Below the pieces are notes generated by a model. The model saw only the letters and a program-made list of their open reading frames with translations. It made no database searches and had not been told where the DNA came from. Positions 52,816 to 61,191 of a stretch of 64,000 bases of DNA are shown here, piece after piece; position 1 is the first letter of the stretch; each line of letters starts with the position of its first letter. Made by a program: the position numbers and the translations under genes. The stretch is from Methanomassiliicoccus sp. (GTDB taxonomy: Archaea > Thermoplasmatota > Thermoplasmata > Methanomassiliicoccales > Methanomassiliicoccaceae): contig JAAYAX010000014.1 of assembly GCA_012719175.1 (NCBI GenBank), positions 143,768 through 207,767 of the forward strand, in the 5' to 3' direction.

Positions 52816-53670
52816 TCAGTAAGATGTCGTCATGTCCACCTTCCCTGCCTTCCTCGCCATGCGGTCAGCGAACCAGAAGATGAGGAGAGAGAGCCCGAGG
52901 AACGCCAAGGCGGAGATGGCCAGAAGCAGAAGGATCACTAGATTAGAGAACTCCCCCAGGCCGCTTATGGACTCTATGCCTCCCCCGGGGTACAGGGACC
53001 TCCTCACCAGCTCCAGCCAGTAGGTGATGGGGATGGCCATCCCGATAGTTTGACCCCATGATGGCAGCACGGTCAAAGGGAACAGCGTGCCGCAGAAAAG
53101 GTAGAAGACGCCGCCTATCCCCTCATTGATCCCGGTGCTGTGCTTAGCAGTTAGGAAGGTTATCCCCGCCAGGGCGATGCCTATCGACAGTATGCATCCC
53201 AGACCTATCACCATAGAGAGGGCGAACAGCGGCCAGTCCACCCGCAGCAGGTCGACGGGGAGCTTCAGTACCAGCAGCCCAAAGGCCATCGATATGATCG
53301 CGGACATGCTGGTGAGGACCACCTTGCTGAGGGACCGCCCGATGATGTACACATGTAGGGAGATGGGGGCGATGTATATCTGCCTCAGCGTCTGATAGTG
53401 CTCCCTATCCTCCATAATAACGTAGGTGGCGCCCAAGAGCACCTGGGCCACGAACATGAAGAACACCGCCCCCAAGTAGGTGTAGGTGAACATCAGGGGG
53501 TCGTTGGCGACGCCCTGCTTTACCACCAGGAACATCACCACCAATATGAGGGTGGCCGCGATGGGCCGGGCGATGGAATATATGATGAACAGCCACGGCC
53601 TTGTCCAGTTCGATTCCATCTGCCAGCCCAGCCACGCCGCCTGGCGCAGGGTGCGAAGGTGGGAGGTCAT
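52816..53670 (-). CDS. ABC-2 type exporter permease
   Basis: 284 residues from the ATG at 53670; six membrane segments (for example PWLFIIYSIARPIAATLILVVMFLV, VFFMFVAQVLLGATYVI, LFALSMVIGLGCILSIGIALAGI and LVILLLLAISALAFLGLSLLIFWF). The stretch LPSWGQTIGMAIPITYWLELVRRSLYPGG is typical of DrrB/NatB-type permeases. Its start overlaps the stop of the first permease (ATGA), so the two are co-translated. Confidence 0.85.
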   Translation of the reverse strand: MTSHLRTLRQAAWLGWQMESNWTRPWLFIIYSIARPIAATLILVVMFLVVKQGVANDPLMFTYTYLGAVFFMFVAQVLLGATYVIMEDREHYQTLRQIYIAPISLHVYIIGRSLSKVVLTSMSAIISMAFGLLVLKLPVDLLRVDWPLFALSMVIGLGCILSIGIALAGITFLTAKHSTGINEGIGGVFYLFCGTLFPLTVLPSWGQTIGMAIPITYWLELVRRSLYPGGGIESISGLGEFSNLVILLLLAISALAFLGLSLLIFWFADRMARKAGKVDMTTSY

Positions 53671-54467
53671 TGCCATCGCAAGGTCAACCTCCCTTCCTTC
53701 CGGCCCAGCCCCTCCATGTACTCCAGCGACCACCGGGCCAATATCAGGAACGCCACTGCCAGGACGGCAAGTATGGCCAGCTCCCAAACGACCGGCATAA
53801 GGCCGTTGGCAACAGGTCCGAAGAGCAACTGGCGCATGGCGTCCAACCCCAAGGTTATGGGTATCACTGCCGCGATCAGGCTTACCCAGGGCCCCAGAGC
53901 CTTGACCGGGAAGTAGAAGCCGGAGACGAGGTAGATCGGCTCCTGCAGGAGGTTGGAGATGTTCCATGCATCCCTACCATACAGCATGAAGAGGGAGGCG
54001 AACATCATGCCCATACCATAGATGGCGATGAGGGTCACCAGGAACACCGCCACCAGCAGCAGGGGGTCGACCACCACCATGTTGACGTTGAAGAGCAGGA
54101 TCCCTATCAAGAGGGTGGACAGAGCACGTATGCCTGCGGCGAACATGCCTCCCAAGGCCATTCCCGCGAGCAGGGCCATGCGCGACATAGGAGTCACCAG
54201 GAACAGCTGCAGGTTGCCTGTCTCCTTCTCCCAGTACAATTGGGCCGCCATCCCCCATAGGACGTTGAGCCAGAAGGCCGTCATGGCTCCGCCGAGGACG
54301 ACGAAGCCTTCGAACGCGGGATCAGCGCCCAGGGCCCGATAGTAGAAGATATATGCGGCAATGCCCAGGAGCGGGAGTAGAACGTCGAAGAAGGTCCATG
54401 AAGGTTCCCTGATGGCCCCGATCGCTCGAGGATAGGCGCGACCGAGGGCGGCTCGAACGTTCAGCAA
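53667..54467 (-). CDS. ABC-2 type exporter permease
   Basis: About 266 residues and six membrane segments, with EKETGNLQLFLVTPMSR (the amphipathic coupling helix) and EPIYLVSGFYFPVKALGPWVSLIAAVIPITLGLDAMRQLL, typical of ABC-2 permeases. The start is taken as TTG at 54467, just after the ATPase stop; the ribosome site overlaps the end of the ATPase gene (GGGGAGGGGG). With the second permease it probably makes a heterodimeric channel. Substrate unknown; drug, lipid or polysaccharide are possible. Confidence 0.8.
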   Translation of the reverse strand: MLNVRAALGRAYPRAIGAIREPSWTFFDVLLPLLGIAAYIFYYRALGADPAFEGFVVLGGAMTAFWLNVLWGMAAQLYWEKETGNLQLFLVTPMSRMALLAGMALGGMFAAGIRALSTLLIGILLFNVNMVVVDPLLLVAVFLVTLIAIYGMGMMFASLFMLYGRDAWNISNLLQEPIYLVSGFYFPVKALGPWVSLIAAVIPITLGLDAMRQLLFGPVANGLMPVVWELAILAVLAVAFLILARWSLEYMEGLGRKEGRLTLRWQ

Positions 54468-54475
54468 CCAGGCGA

Positions 54476-55429
54476 CTACTCCAACCCCCTCCCCACCAGC
54501 TTTATGAACACGTCCTCCAGGGTGGGCTCGCTCTTGTTGAGGCCTAGCACCTTTCCTCCGCCGGCACTCACAGAGGATATGATGTCGGATATGGCGGACT
54601 CGTCCTCGACGACCAGCTTGATCCTTAAGCCCTCCTTCATGAGCTCCGCGCTCACTCCCTTGACGCCGCCGATGGTGGAGATGACCGAGCTGTCGAAATG
54701 GGTGGTATCGAGAACGAAGGTCGAGTCCCTGTTCATCCTCCTCTTCAGCCCTTCGGGGGAGTCGCAGGCGAGGATGGTGCCTTGATCGATGATGGCCACG
54801 CGGTCGCACAGCTCTTCTGCTTCCCTCATGTAGTGAGTGGTGAGGAGAAGGGTCCTGTCCTTCTGTGAGCGCACCCACGTGCGGATATAGTCCCTTATGG
54901 CCCGGCTGGTTTGAACATCAAGACCCAGCGTCGGCTCGTCCAGGAAAATGAGCCGGGGGTCGGTGACGAAGCCCCGGATGATGTTCATGCGCTGTCTCTG
55001 CCCGGTGGAGATGGTCCTCACCTTGACATCGGCCTTGTCCTCCAGCCCGAAGGCGTGCATGAGGGCGTCGATACGCTCGTTCGCCACCTTCCCAGGGATC
55101 CCGTAGAACTGGGAGAACATCCACAGGTTCTCTCGTACCGTCAAAAGTCCGTAACCGGAGATCTCACCCCCCGACACCATGTTGATCAGGGGCCTTATCT
55201 TCGAGGTCTCCTTGGCAACGTCGTACCCCAGGACCTTGGCCGACCCCTTGGAGGGCAACAGTAGCGTGCACAATATCTTGATGAGCGTGGTCTTCCCCGC
55301 TCCATTGGGTCCCAGGAGGCCGAACAGCTCCCCCTCTTCGACCTTCATGGTGACGTTGTCCAGGGCCACTACGGGGCTCTTACCGACAAAAATCCGGGAA
55401 AGATCCGTCACCTCAACGGCAGGGGCCAT
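54476..55429 (-). CDS. ABC exporter ATPase
   Basis: 317 residues. Walker A GLLGPNGAGKTTLIKIL, signature RTISTGQRQRMNIIRGF, Walker B LIFLDEPTLGLD, switch His in LLLTTHYMREAEELCD. The extra C-terminal domain (DSTFVLDTTHFDSSVISTI onward) is typical of DrrA/NatA-type exporters. It is the first gene of a three-gene operon with the two permeases. The stop TAG lies next to the permease start. The Q-loop region reads INMVSGGEISGYGLLTVRENLWMF. Confidence 0.93.
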   Translation of the reverse strand: MAPAVEVTDLSRIFVGKSPVVALDNVTMKVEEGELFGLLGPNGAGKTTLIKILCTLLLPSKGSAKVLGYDVAKETSKIRPLINMVSGGEISGYGLLTVRENLWMFSQFYGIPGKVANERIDALMHAFGLEDKADVKVRTISTGQRQRMNIIRGFVTDPRLIFLDEPTLGLDVQTSRAIRDYIRTWVRSQKDRTLLLTTHYMREAEELCDRVAIIDQGTILACDSPEGLKRRMNRDSTFVLDTTHFDSSVISTIGGVKGVSAELMKEGLRIKLVVEDESAISDIISSVSAGGGKVLGLNKSEPTLEDVFIKLVGRGLE

Positions 55430-55475
55430 ATTGCCCGGCCCACAATCTTGTTAATAGAAAAAGGTATCGTACGGA

Positions 55476-55667
55476 CTACTTTTCCATATGTTGCCAGTAC
55501 GTCGTGACGTACCCAGCGATGCGGTTTCTCATCATTATGCTTTCGACATTGGTCAGCTTGGATACCAGAACCTTGTTGTTCTCGAAGTCTGCGTTGAATA
55601 CCGTGGGATACTTCTGTACAAGCTCGAGAGCGATCCTTTTGATGTAATTGGGGCGAATGTTTCCCAT
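55476..55667 (-). CDS. rps17e: 30S ribosomal protein S17e
   Basis: Small-subunit protein eS17 found in archaea and eukaryotes. The 63 residues match well: MGNIRPNYIKRIALELVQKYP, VFNADFENNKVLVSKLTNV and RNRIAGYVTTYW. I chose the ATG at 55667, which has GGTGA five bases upstream and matches the family start; the frame extends seven residues further without homology. TATA GGGTTAAATAGG lies at about 55705-55716. The stop is TAG. Confidence 0.93.
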   Translation of the reverse strand: MGNIRPNYIKRIALELVQKYPTVFNADFENNKVLVSKLTNVESIMMRNRIAGYVTTYWQHMEK

Positions 55668-55875
55668 GAATGTCACCTTAGGCAGCAAGGCGGTTAGGCG
55701 GAGTCCCTATTTAACCCTTTTCAGTGTGATATGCATTCCCAAGGCCTTCAAAGCTAGTGATATTTGAAGTGGCCAGTGGTCGAGGGTCAGGGGACAAGGT
55801 TCTCCATTTCCAATTGACCTAGTAAAAGGCCCTTAGGATTAAGGACCGAGATGAGGATATTGGTCCTGATGCCCG

Positions 55876-56109
55876 ATGCGCAAGGTACATAAGATAACTA
55901 TCGAAAAGGAGGAGAGGGAACGCCTGGTCTCGAAGATCAAGTCCTACTTCCTGAACGTCAGAGAGGAGGAGATAGGAGACCTCGCTGCCGGCCTTCTCCT
56001 GGACTTCATAATTGATGAGTTGGCCCCAACGTTCTACAACCAGGGGGTCCGCGATTCGTACAGCTTTATGAACGAGAGGGTCGAGGACCTGCTGAACATC
56101 GAAAAATGA
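55876..56109 (+). CDS. DUF2164 family protein
   Basis: 77 residues. ITIEKEERERLVSKIKSYFLNVREEEIGDLAAGLLLDFIIDELAPTFYNQGVRDSYSFM matches the conserved core of DUF2164, a small helical family of unknown function. The start is ATG 55876. It lies between rps17e and thyX, on the opposite strand to both. Confidence 0.85.
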   Translation: MRKVHKITIEKEERERLVSKIKSYFLNVREEEIGDLAAGLLLDFIIDELAPTFYNQGVRDSYSFMNERVEDLLNIEK

Positions 56110-56170
56110 GCTAGGTGTACAACTCTCCAGGATTCTCGACACTGAAGAGCCTGCAGGTGTGTTTAGGCCA

Positions 56171-56848
56171 TCACAGAGCCCGAAGTTCCTTGCGAGGCTT
56201 CCCGCAAGACATCTTCCCCTCGGAGCATTTGCCCCTGGAGATGCAGGGCGGTCCGGCGTTCCTGAATATAAGGGGTGACACCTCCCTCACCAGGAAGAGC
56301 ATCTGGTCGGCGACCTCGCGTATCTCTTCTTGAGCTCTCCGGCAGGTGCGCAGCTCGAAGAAGTGCCACAGCTCCCGGGCGTTCATGGTGACGGTGATGT
56401 TGGTGGTGCAGGCGTTGGGAAGGACATATCGAGCGTCCTCCACCGGCACCTTTCGGGAAAGCTCCCTGTACTCTTCCCAGATGTGCTCCATGAGCGCGCG
56501 GTAGCGTTCCTCGAGCACGGGATCGGAGGATATGGACCGCGGGACCACGTAATCCGCGTTCTTCATGTCCACATAACGTTGTGACATCTGGCTATATGAT
56601 GCGAGGCGGTGGCGAACCAGCTGATGGGTCAAAGAGCGTGACACTCCCTCTATGGAGAAGGTGTAGCAGGCATGCTCGATCACGGAGTGGTGCCCGGAGG
56701 CCAGAGGTATGCCCAGCCATCTTGCCCCCTTCCTCTCGTCCCACTCCTCCATGAGATCGCTGGCGCCCTTGCTTGAATAGCAGGAATGGGCGGCCGAAGC
56801 GCAAAGCCTCTCTGCGTCCTGAGTATAGGAAAGGAGGGTAACGCGCAC
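56171..56848 (-). CDS. thyX: flavin-dependent thymidylate synthase ThyX
   Basis: FAD/NADPH-dependent conversion of dUMP to dTMP with methylenetetrahydro-folate or -pterin. The ThyX motif RHRLASYSQMSQRY starts at residue 79 (RHRx7S), with HHSVIEHACYTFSIEGVSRSLTHQL before it and NARELWHFFELRTCRRAQEEIR later. The 225-residue protein ends with an extra basic, cysteine-containing tail (CISRGKCSEGKMSCGKPRKE), beyond the family core. Starts with GTG at 56848. Confidence 0.94.
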   Translation of the reverse strand: MRVTLLSYTQDAERLCASAAHSCYSSKGASDLMEEWDERKGARWLGIPLASGHHSVIEHACYTFSIEGVSRSLTHQLVRHRLASYSQMSQRYVDMKNADYVVPRSISSDPVLEERYRALMEHIWEEYRELSRKVPVEDARYVLPNACTTNITVTMNARELWHFFELRTCRRAQEEIREVADQMLFLVREVSPLIFRNAGPPCISRGKCSEGKMSCGKPRKELRAL

Positions 56849-56883
56849 GCTGACCAGTATGCCCCTTCGACGTAAAAACCATA

Positions 56884-57600
56884 CTATTGGAGCGATCGCT
56901 CGAAGTGGAAGCGGACCTCGGCGTTGTTCTGCACCTGCCGCGGGGACGAGGGCTGGCCGTCGCTGCGTATGTCCTTCAGGCGGTAGACCTTGATGTCGTC
57001 CCGGTCCAGTAGGTCCGCTATGCCCTCCACATGACCGTCGCCGATGACCGCCAGAACGACCGGGTACCGGGAGGCGGCAGCATCGATGCGCTTGGCCATC
57101 AGTGCGTTGCGGTCGTCGAGAAGTACCTTCTTGAGCGTGGGGAACTGCTCCTGCATCTCCTGCAGGTAGACGTCCCCGTTCTCCTCGAAGTTGTCGACCT
57201 CCTCTTCCATCCTCTTGCGGCTTATGAACAATGAGGACAGCGCGGAGAAGCCCAGCTTCAGCTTCTCCATGAAGGGCATCTCCTGGTTCAACCTGTTGAA
57301 GGTTTCGTTGGCATCAACATCGATGAGGAGCACAGCGGCGCCTATGGATCGTGCAGCATCGGTGGCTGCCAGCATCTCCGCCCCGACCTCACCACCGTAC
57401 TGGTGGGCAAGGCGCTTCTGCATCTTGGCTAGGAGGCGGTATGTCAGTCGCCCGCTGGGCTTCCCTCCCGGGTTCTGGAGGGCATGATAGCGGGCCCGGT
57501 CCAGCTCCACACAGACCGCATCGGGATGCTCCTTCTCGATCAGCCCCTTGACCTGGTCAGCTATATCGAAGACATGCCCCACACCAAGGAGGATTATCAT
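56884..57600 (-). CDS. TraB/PrgY family protein
   Basis: 238 residues of the TraB family (COG1916). Features: IILLGVGHVFDIADQVKGLIEKEHPDAVCVELDRARYHAL at the start, SIGAAVLLIDVDANETF in the middle and VVLAVIGDGHVEGIADLL at the end, with the GH-type motifs of the putative metalloprotease-like fold. Function is uncertain; homologs act in pheromone shutdown or vesicle inheritance. No membrane tail is present, unlike some homologs. I chose the ATG at 57600. The stop is TAG. Confidence 0.85.
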   Translation of the reverse strand: MIILLGVGHVFDIADQVKGLIEKEHPDAVCVELDRARYHALQNPGGKPSGRLTYRLLAKMQKRLAHQYGGEVGAEMLAATDAARSIGAAVLLIDVDANETFNRLNQEMPFMEKLKLGFSALSSLFISRKRMEEEVDNFEENGDVYLQEMQEQFPTLKKVLLDDRNALMAKRIDAAASRYPVVLAVIGDGHVEGIADLLDRDDIKVYRLKDIRSDGQPSSPRQVQNNAEVRFHFERSLQ

Positions 57601-57652
57601 CGTCAAATTCAACACCAAAGGTCATTAATAACCTTTGTATGGTGTTCCCAAC

Positions 57653-58306
57653 ATGGATTGCGACTATGGGCTTGTGGCCTTCGACATGGATGGTGTCCTG
57701 GTCGATTACACCAGCTCCTGGACGTGGGTGCATGAGCACTTCAAGGTCAACAACGAGGCGTCCCTGATAGACTACATCGAGGGACGCATCGACGACATGG
57801 AGTTCATGCGTCGGGACATCCAGCTGTGGATGGCTCTGAAGGAGGACGTCAGCGTCCATGACATCGATGAGATCCTGAGGCCCGTCCCCATTATCCCGGG
57901 GATCAAGGACACGGTGAGCACTCTCCATCATCATGGAATGCGTTGTGTGATCGTCAGCGGGGGCCTGGACATGGCCGCAAGGCGAATAGCCAAGGAGAAC
58001 GGCTTCGACGATCATATCGCTAACAGTCTGGCCTGTGATGACAGAGGTCGTCTGACGGGGGAGGGAGTGCTGAACGTGGAGCTGACCAACAAGAGAAAGG
58101 CCCTGCAGCGCTTCCAGGAGAGCTTCGGTGTGTCCGAGCAGCGCACCGTGGCAATCGGCAACAGCTTCGTGGACGTGTCCATGTTCGGTGCCTCCGGTCT
58201 TTCCATAGCCTTCAATCCCATCGACGACGAGGTGCAGAGGAACGCCGACGTTGTTCTACGTTCGAACGACCTGTCGGACGTGCTGCCCTTGATCTTAGGG
58301 CGCTAG
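57653..58306 (+). CDS. HAD-family phosphatase, phosphoserine phosphatase-like
   Basis: 217 residues of the HAD superfamily. Motif I AFDMDGVLVDYTSSW (Asp11/Asp13), motif II VIVSGG, motif III lysine in NKRKALQRF, and motif IV GNSFVDVSMF, with cap residues between. This is the SerB architecture, and the substrate is likely phosphoserine, though a related sugar phosphate cannot be excluded. TATA-like ttaataa at 57624-57630 lies 23-29 bases before the ATG at 57653, implying a leaderless mRNA. The stop TAG shares a CTAG with the convergent pcm gene. Confidence 0.85.
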   Translation: MDCDYGLVAFDMDGVLVDYTSSWTWVHEHFKVNNEASLIDYIEGRIDDMEFMRRDIQLWMALKEDVSVHDIDEILRPVPIIPGIKDTVSTLHHHGMRCVIVSGGLDMAARRIAKENGFDDHIANSLACDDRGRLTGEGVLNVELTNKRKALQRFQESFGVSEQRTVAIGNSFVDVSMFGASGLSIAFNPIDDEVQRNADVVLRSNDLSDVLPLILGR

Positions 58307-58956
58307 CTGGTCTCGTGACCATGCTGGCCGATGAGAGGGACGAAGGTCACCAGCCCCAGAGCTCTCTCTTCGAACTTGCCCCCCTCCCTTTTCACAACTG
58401 TCAGTTGCTGATATGTCCTGCCGCCGACCGGTATCACCAGAATGCCGCCCTCTTTCAGCTGGTCCTTCAGCGGCGGGGGGACACCAGGACCACCCGCTGT
58501 CACCAGTATGCGGTCGAAGGGTGCCTCCAGCGGTAGTCCCTCGGTGCCGTCGGCGATGATGACCCTGACCTGTTCGCCGTACCCCAGCCGTTCCAGGGTC
58601 TTCCGGGCCTGGTCGCCCAGATCGGGTATCCTTTCCAGGGATATGACCTGGCCCCCGGGGGACACGAGCTCCGCCACCAGACCGGCGTGATATCCAGAGC
58701 CGGTCCCGATCTCCAGGACCTTCTGGCCGGGATGCAGGTCCAGAACCTCCAGCATGTAGCCTACCATGTGCGGAGCCGAGATCGTCTGGCCGTTGCCGAT
58801 GGGGAGAGCGTTGTCCACATAGGCCCACGGCCATAGCTGACGAGGTATGAACTCATGCCGAGGTACCTTCCTCATTACGTCCAGGACCTGGCGGCTGGTG
58901 ACGAACCCCGTCCGTTCCAGCTTCTCCACCATCTCCAGACGCTCTTTCTCGTACAT
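58303..58956 (-). CDS. pcm: protein-L-isoaspartate O-methyltransferase
   Basis: Repairs damaged isoaspartyl residues by SAM-dependent methylation. Family sequence: RKVPRHEFIPRQLWPWAYVDNALPIGNGQTISAPHMVGYMLEVLDLHPGQKVLEIGTGSGYHAGLVAEL, with the VLEIGTGSGY SAM loop at about residues 80-90. The C-terminal FDRILVTAGGPGVPPPL and IPVGGRTYQQLTVV complete it. 217 residues, normal length. It is the last gene of a four-gene operon; the start is ATG 58956. Confidence 0.95.
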   Translation of the reverse strand: MYEKERLEMVEKLERTGFVTSRQVLDVMRKVPRHEFIPRQLWPWAYVDNALPIGNGQTISAPHMVGYMLEVLDLHPGQKVLEIGTGSGYHAGLVAELVSPGGQVISLERIPDLGDQARKTLERLGYGEQVRVIIADGTEGLPLEAPFDRILVTAGGPGVPPPLKDQLKEGGILVIPVGGRTYQQLTVVKREGGKFEERALGLVTFVPLIGQHGHETS

Positions 58957-58962
58957 ATCCCC

Positions 58963-59565
58963 TCAATAGCTGGTGGTACGCACCGCCTTGGCGTATATCC
59001 TCACGATGTCCCGGGCGGGAACGCTTCCCCGCCTGACGGTCCCCTCCGTGGAGCGGATGTTATGGATCACTACTTTCTCCTTCCCCACGGTCATCATGTC
59101 TCCGACGAAGAACTCCTCATCGGGCATAGCATCGATCTGCGTGGCTATCGTCCTGGTGTGCTTATTGACAGAGATCTTCACGACCACTTTGTCGAACTTC
59201 TTGGCCCATATGGTGGAGACGTCCTTGGTATCGCACTTCTCCACCCTCCGGCCGTCGCATTCCAGACCAGTGACCAGGAGGTGTGTCTCTCCCAGGTACA
59301 GCTCATCGCCGAGGCTGAGAAGTTCTCCCGCCTCCAGCTCGATCTCTTCTTTCTTGGAGTTACCCCGCTCGGAGACGATAATGGGTACCTTGAGCACCTC
59401 AGGTTCCCTCACCACCGTGGAGTAGGTGTGACCGCAATCCTGGCACTTCACGGTCGCCTCCATGCTGTCCTGCTTCTTGCTAAGCCTTCCCTTAAGGACC
59501 TCATGTACGGCATGCTCGCCGCACGAGGGGCAGTCCAGGTAGAGCGCGTTTGGTACTGTCATCAT
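58963..59565 (-). CDS. HVO_0476-type zinc finger protein
   Basis: 200 residues with an N-terminal zinc ribbon (LDCPSCGEHAVHEVLKGRLSKKQD then VKCQDCGHTYSTVV) followed by a beta-rich domain (VPIIVSERGNSKKEEIELEAGELLSLGDELYLG, VVVKISVNKHTRTIATQID, VVIHNIRSTEGTVRRGSVPARDIVRIYAKAVR). This matches a conserved archaeal family known from haloarchaea; its role is unknown. Six bases separate it from pcm. Two adjacent ATGs (59565, 59562) can start it. Confidence 0.85.
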   Translation of the reverse strand: MMTVPNALYLDCPSCGEHAVHEVLKGRLSKKQDSMEATVKCQDCGHTYSTVVREPEVLKVPIIVSERGNSKKEEIELEAGELLSLGDELYLGETHLLVTGLECDGRRVEKCDTKDVSTIWAKKFDKVVVKISVNKHTRTIATQIDAMPDEEFFVGDMMTVGKEKVVIHNIRSTEGTVRRGSVPARDIVRIYAKAVRTTSY

Positions 59566-59603
59566 TATCCGAACGGAACCATGTACCGTTCATAGGAATA
59601 AAA

Positions 59604-60197
59604 TTATCGCTCCCTGCCCGGAGGGAGATCGATCTCGAAGGCGTCCCCGTGCCCGGGGATTATGACATCGGCGATGTCCCTTATCCGCCTCATGCTGTCC
59701 ACAGCAACGTTCCTGTCGTAATGTATCATGGGAGGCATCCACTTCTCAAGATTATCCCTGGTAGGGACGGCGTCTCCGGCGATGACATATCGGCGGTCGG
59801 CGGTCTCGACCACCACGCTCATGGACCCGCGGCTGTGGCCAGGTGTGTGCATCAGGCTTATTCCAGGTAGTATCTCCGCATCTTCGGTGATGCTAATGAA
59901 GGAGGCGTCAGGGCACTCCTCGGACCTTGCTATCTTCACTGCCGAAGCGAAAAGATCGTTGTTCCCAATGTGGTCCGCATGCAAGTGGGTATTGACCAAG
60001 ATGTCGATGTCCTCTGGCCTCAGGCCAGCTTCCGCTAGGCCTTGAAGGAGGGGCGCCCGTTGCTGTCTCGAGGACGTGTCCACCAGGATGTGGTGGCCCT
60101 CGGTCAGGACCAGGGTCGATGTGGAGTGGGCCTCCTTCAGCACACCGTTCTCCCGGCGCAGCCAACCCTCGAAGATCACGCGGACAGAGGTCACCAT
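59604..60197 (-). CDS. MBL-fold metallo-hydrolase
   Basis: 197 residues with the full MBL set: NTHLHADHIGNND, HTPGHSRGS, IAGDAVP and IPGHGD. The small single-domain form resembles archaeal glyoxalase II-like hydrolases; substrate unknown. I chose the ATG at 60197 because it overlaps the rhomboid stop, which means translational coupling. Second gene of the rhomboid operon. Confidence 0.88.
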   Translation of the reverse strand: MVTSVRVIFEGWLRRENGVLKEAHSTSTLVLTEGHHILVDTSSRQQRAPLLQGLAEAGLRPEDIDILVNTHLHADHIGNNDLFASAVKIARSEECPDASFISITEDAEILPGISLMHTPGHSRGSMSVVVETADRRYVIAGDAVPTRDNLEKWMPPMIHYDRNVAVDSMRRIRDIADVIIPGHGDAFEIDLPPGRER

Positions 60198-61081
60198 ATC
60201 TCTATCACCTCCCCGCACTGGCAGATGAGGTGGTCCTTACGGTACTTCATCTTGCCTCCGCATTTAGGGCACTGTGAATGTTCTGCAAAATACTCCAGCC
60301 ACACTTCGCGGACGTCCTTATGGGCCTCGTCCCTGATATTCTCCAGGGCGTTCTTCAGTTGAGGGGTGGTGGCCAAGGCCTCAAGCTTAGAGTAGTCCCT
60401 GGGAGCGCTCTCCTTCCTTATCTCCACCTCGACCCTGCGGCCCAGGACCAGGCCGATGAGCATCCCCGCTATGAAGCCCCCAAGATGGGCCTGCCAGGAC
60501 ACGTTGCTGGGCAGGAGCAATACCAGGAATATGCCCAGGATTACCCAGCTCAAGGCCGATACCCAGATGGGCACACGGGGCAGGAATATGGGTCCGACGA
60601 ACATCGGTATCTCGTCGCGGGGATATAGGACCAGGAAGGTGCCTACGACGCCCGAGATGGCCCCTGAGGCCCCCATCATGAAGATCGCTGGGGCGGGCTC
60701 GATGATTATGAAGTAAAGCGCCGCCATCATTGAGCCCACTATCCCGGATACGAAGTAGACGAGGGCGAACCTTCCCTTTCCGATCCTGGTCTCCAGTGGA
60801 TTGCCCAAGAAGAACAGGAAGAGCATGTTGCCGATGACATGAGCGAAATCGTAGTGCACGAACATGCTGGTGAATACGGTATATACGGCTGTCCCGTTCC
60901 CGATGTCCTGAGGCTGCATCGCCAGATCGTTGAATATCAGGAACTTGTTGGAGAACAGGATGATGAAGAATATGCCCAGGTTACTGAGGACGATAACATG
61001 GGAGAGGTCGAACCTCTTTAGAGATGCCACCGCCAGGGCGATCACGATAATGCCAACGATCACGAGGGAGGTGGGTTCCAT
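60191..61081 (-). CDS. rhomboid-family intramembrane protease with C-terminal zinc ribbon
   Basis: 296 residues. Rhomboid core: TSMFVHYDFAHVIGNMLFLFFLGNPLE, catalytic serine in MMGASGAISG (Ser139) and catalytic histidine in WQAHLGGFIAGMLIG (His199), giving the Ser-His dyad. A soluble, charged linker (about 220-270) leads to a four-cysteine zinc ribbon: CPKCGG (271-276) and CQCGE (287-291). I start at the ATG at 61081; the TTG at 61093 is less likely. First gene of the operon with MBL, zinc finger and Pcm proteins. Confidence 0.9.
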   Translation of the reverse strand: MEPTSLVIVGIIVIALAVASLKRFDLSHVIVLSNLGIFFIILFSNKFLIFNDLAMQPQDIGNGTAVYTVFTSMFVHYDFAHVIGNMLFLFFLGNPLETRIGKGRFALVYFVSGIVGSMMAALYFIIIEPAPAIFMMGASGAISGVVGTFLVLYPRDEIPMFVGPIFLPRVPIWVSALSWVILGIFLVLLLPSNVSWQAHLGGFIAGMLIGLVLGRRVEVEIRKESAPRDYSKLEALATTPQLKNALENIRDEAHKDVREVWLEYFAEHSQCPKCGGKMKYRKDHLICQCGEVIEIW

Positions 61082-61191
61082 CCTAACACGCAATCACATC
61101 ACGCGTTAAGACCGTTTCGCTGTTCTTCTGGAACCAGTATAATCATGGTCGGAGTATTATAGGGAGGCACCGTTCACGCTGTGACAGGGGC

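Noticed and set aside
53671..53967. N-terminal extension of the second ABC permease
   Set aside because: It overlaps the first permease in another frame; the ATGA overlap at 53670 is a natural start.
54468..54878. N-terminal extension of the first ABC permease
   Set aside because: It lies inside the ATPase gene on the same strand, in a different frame, with low-complexity composition.
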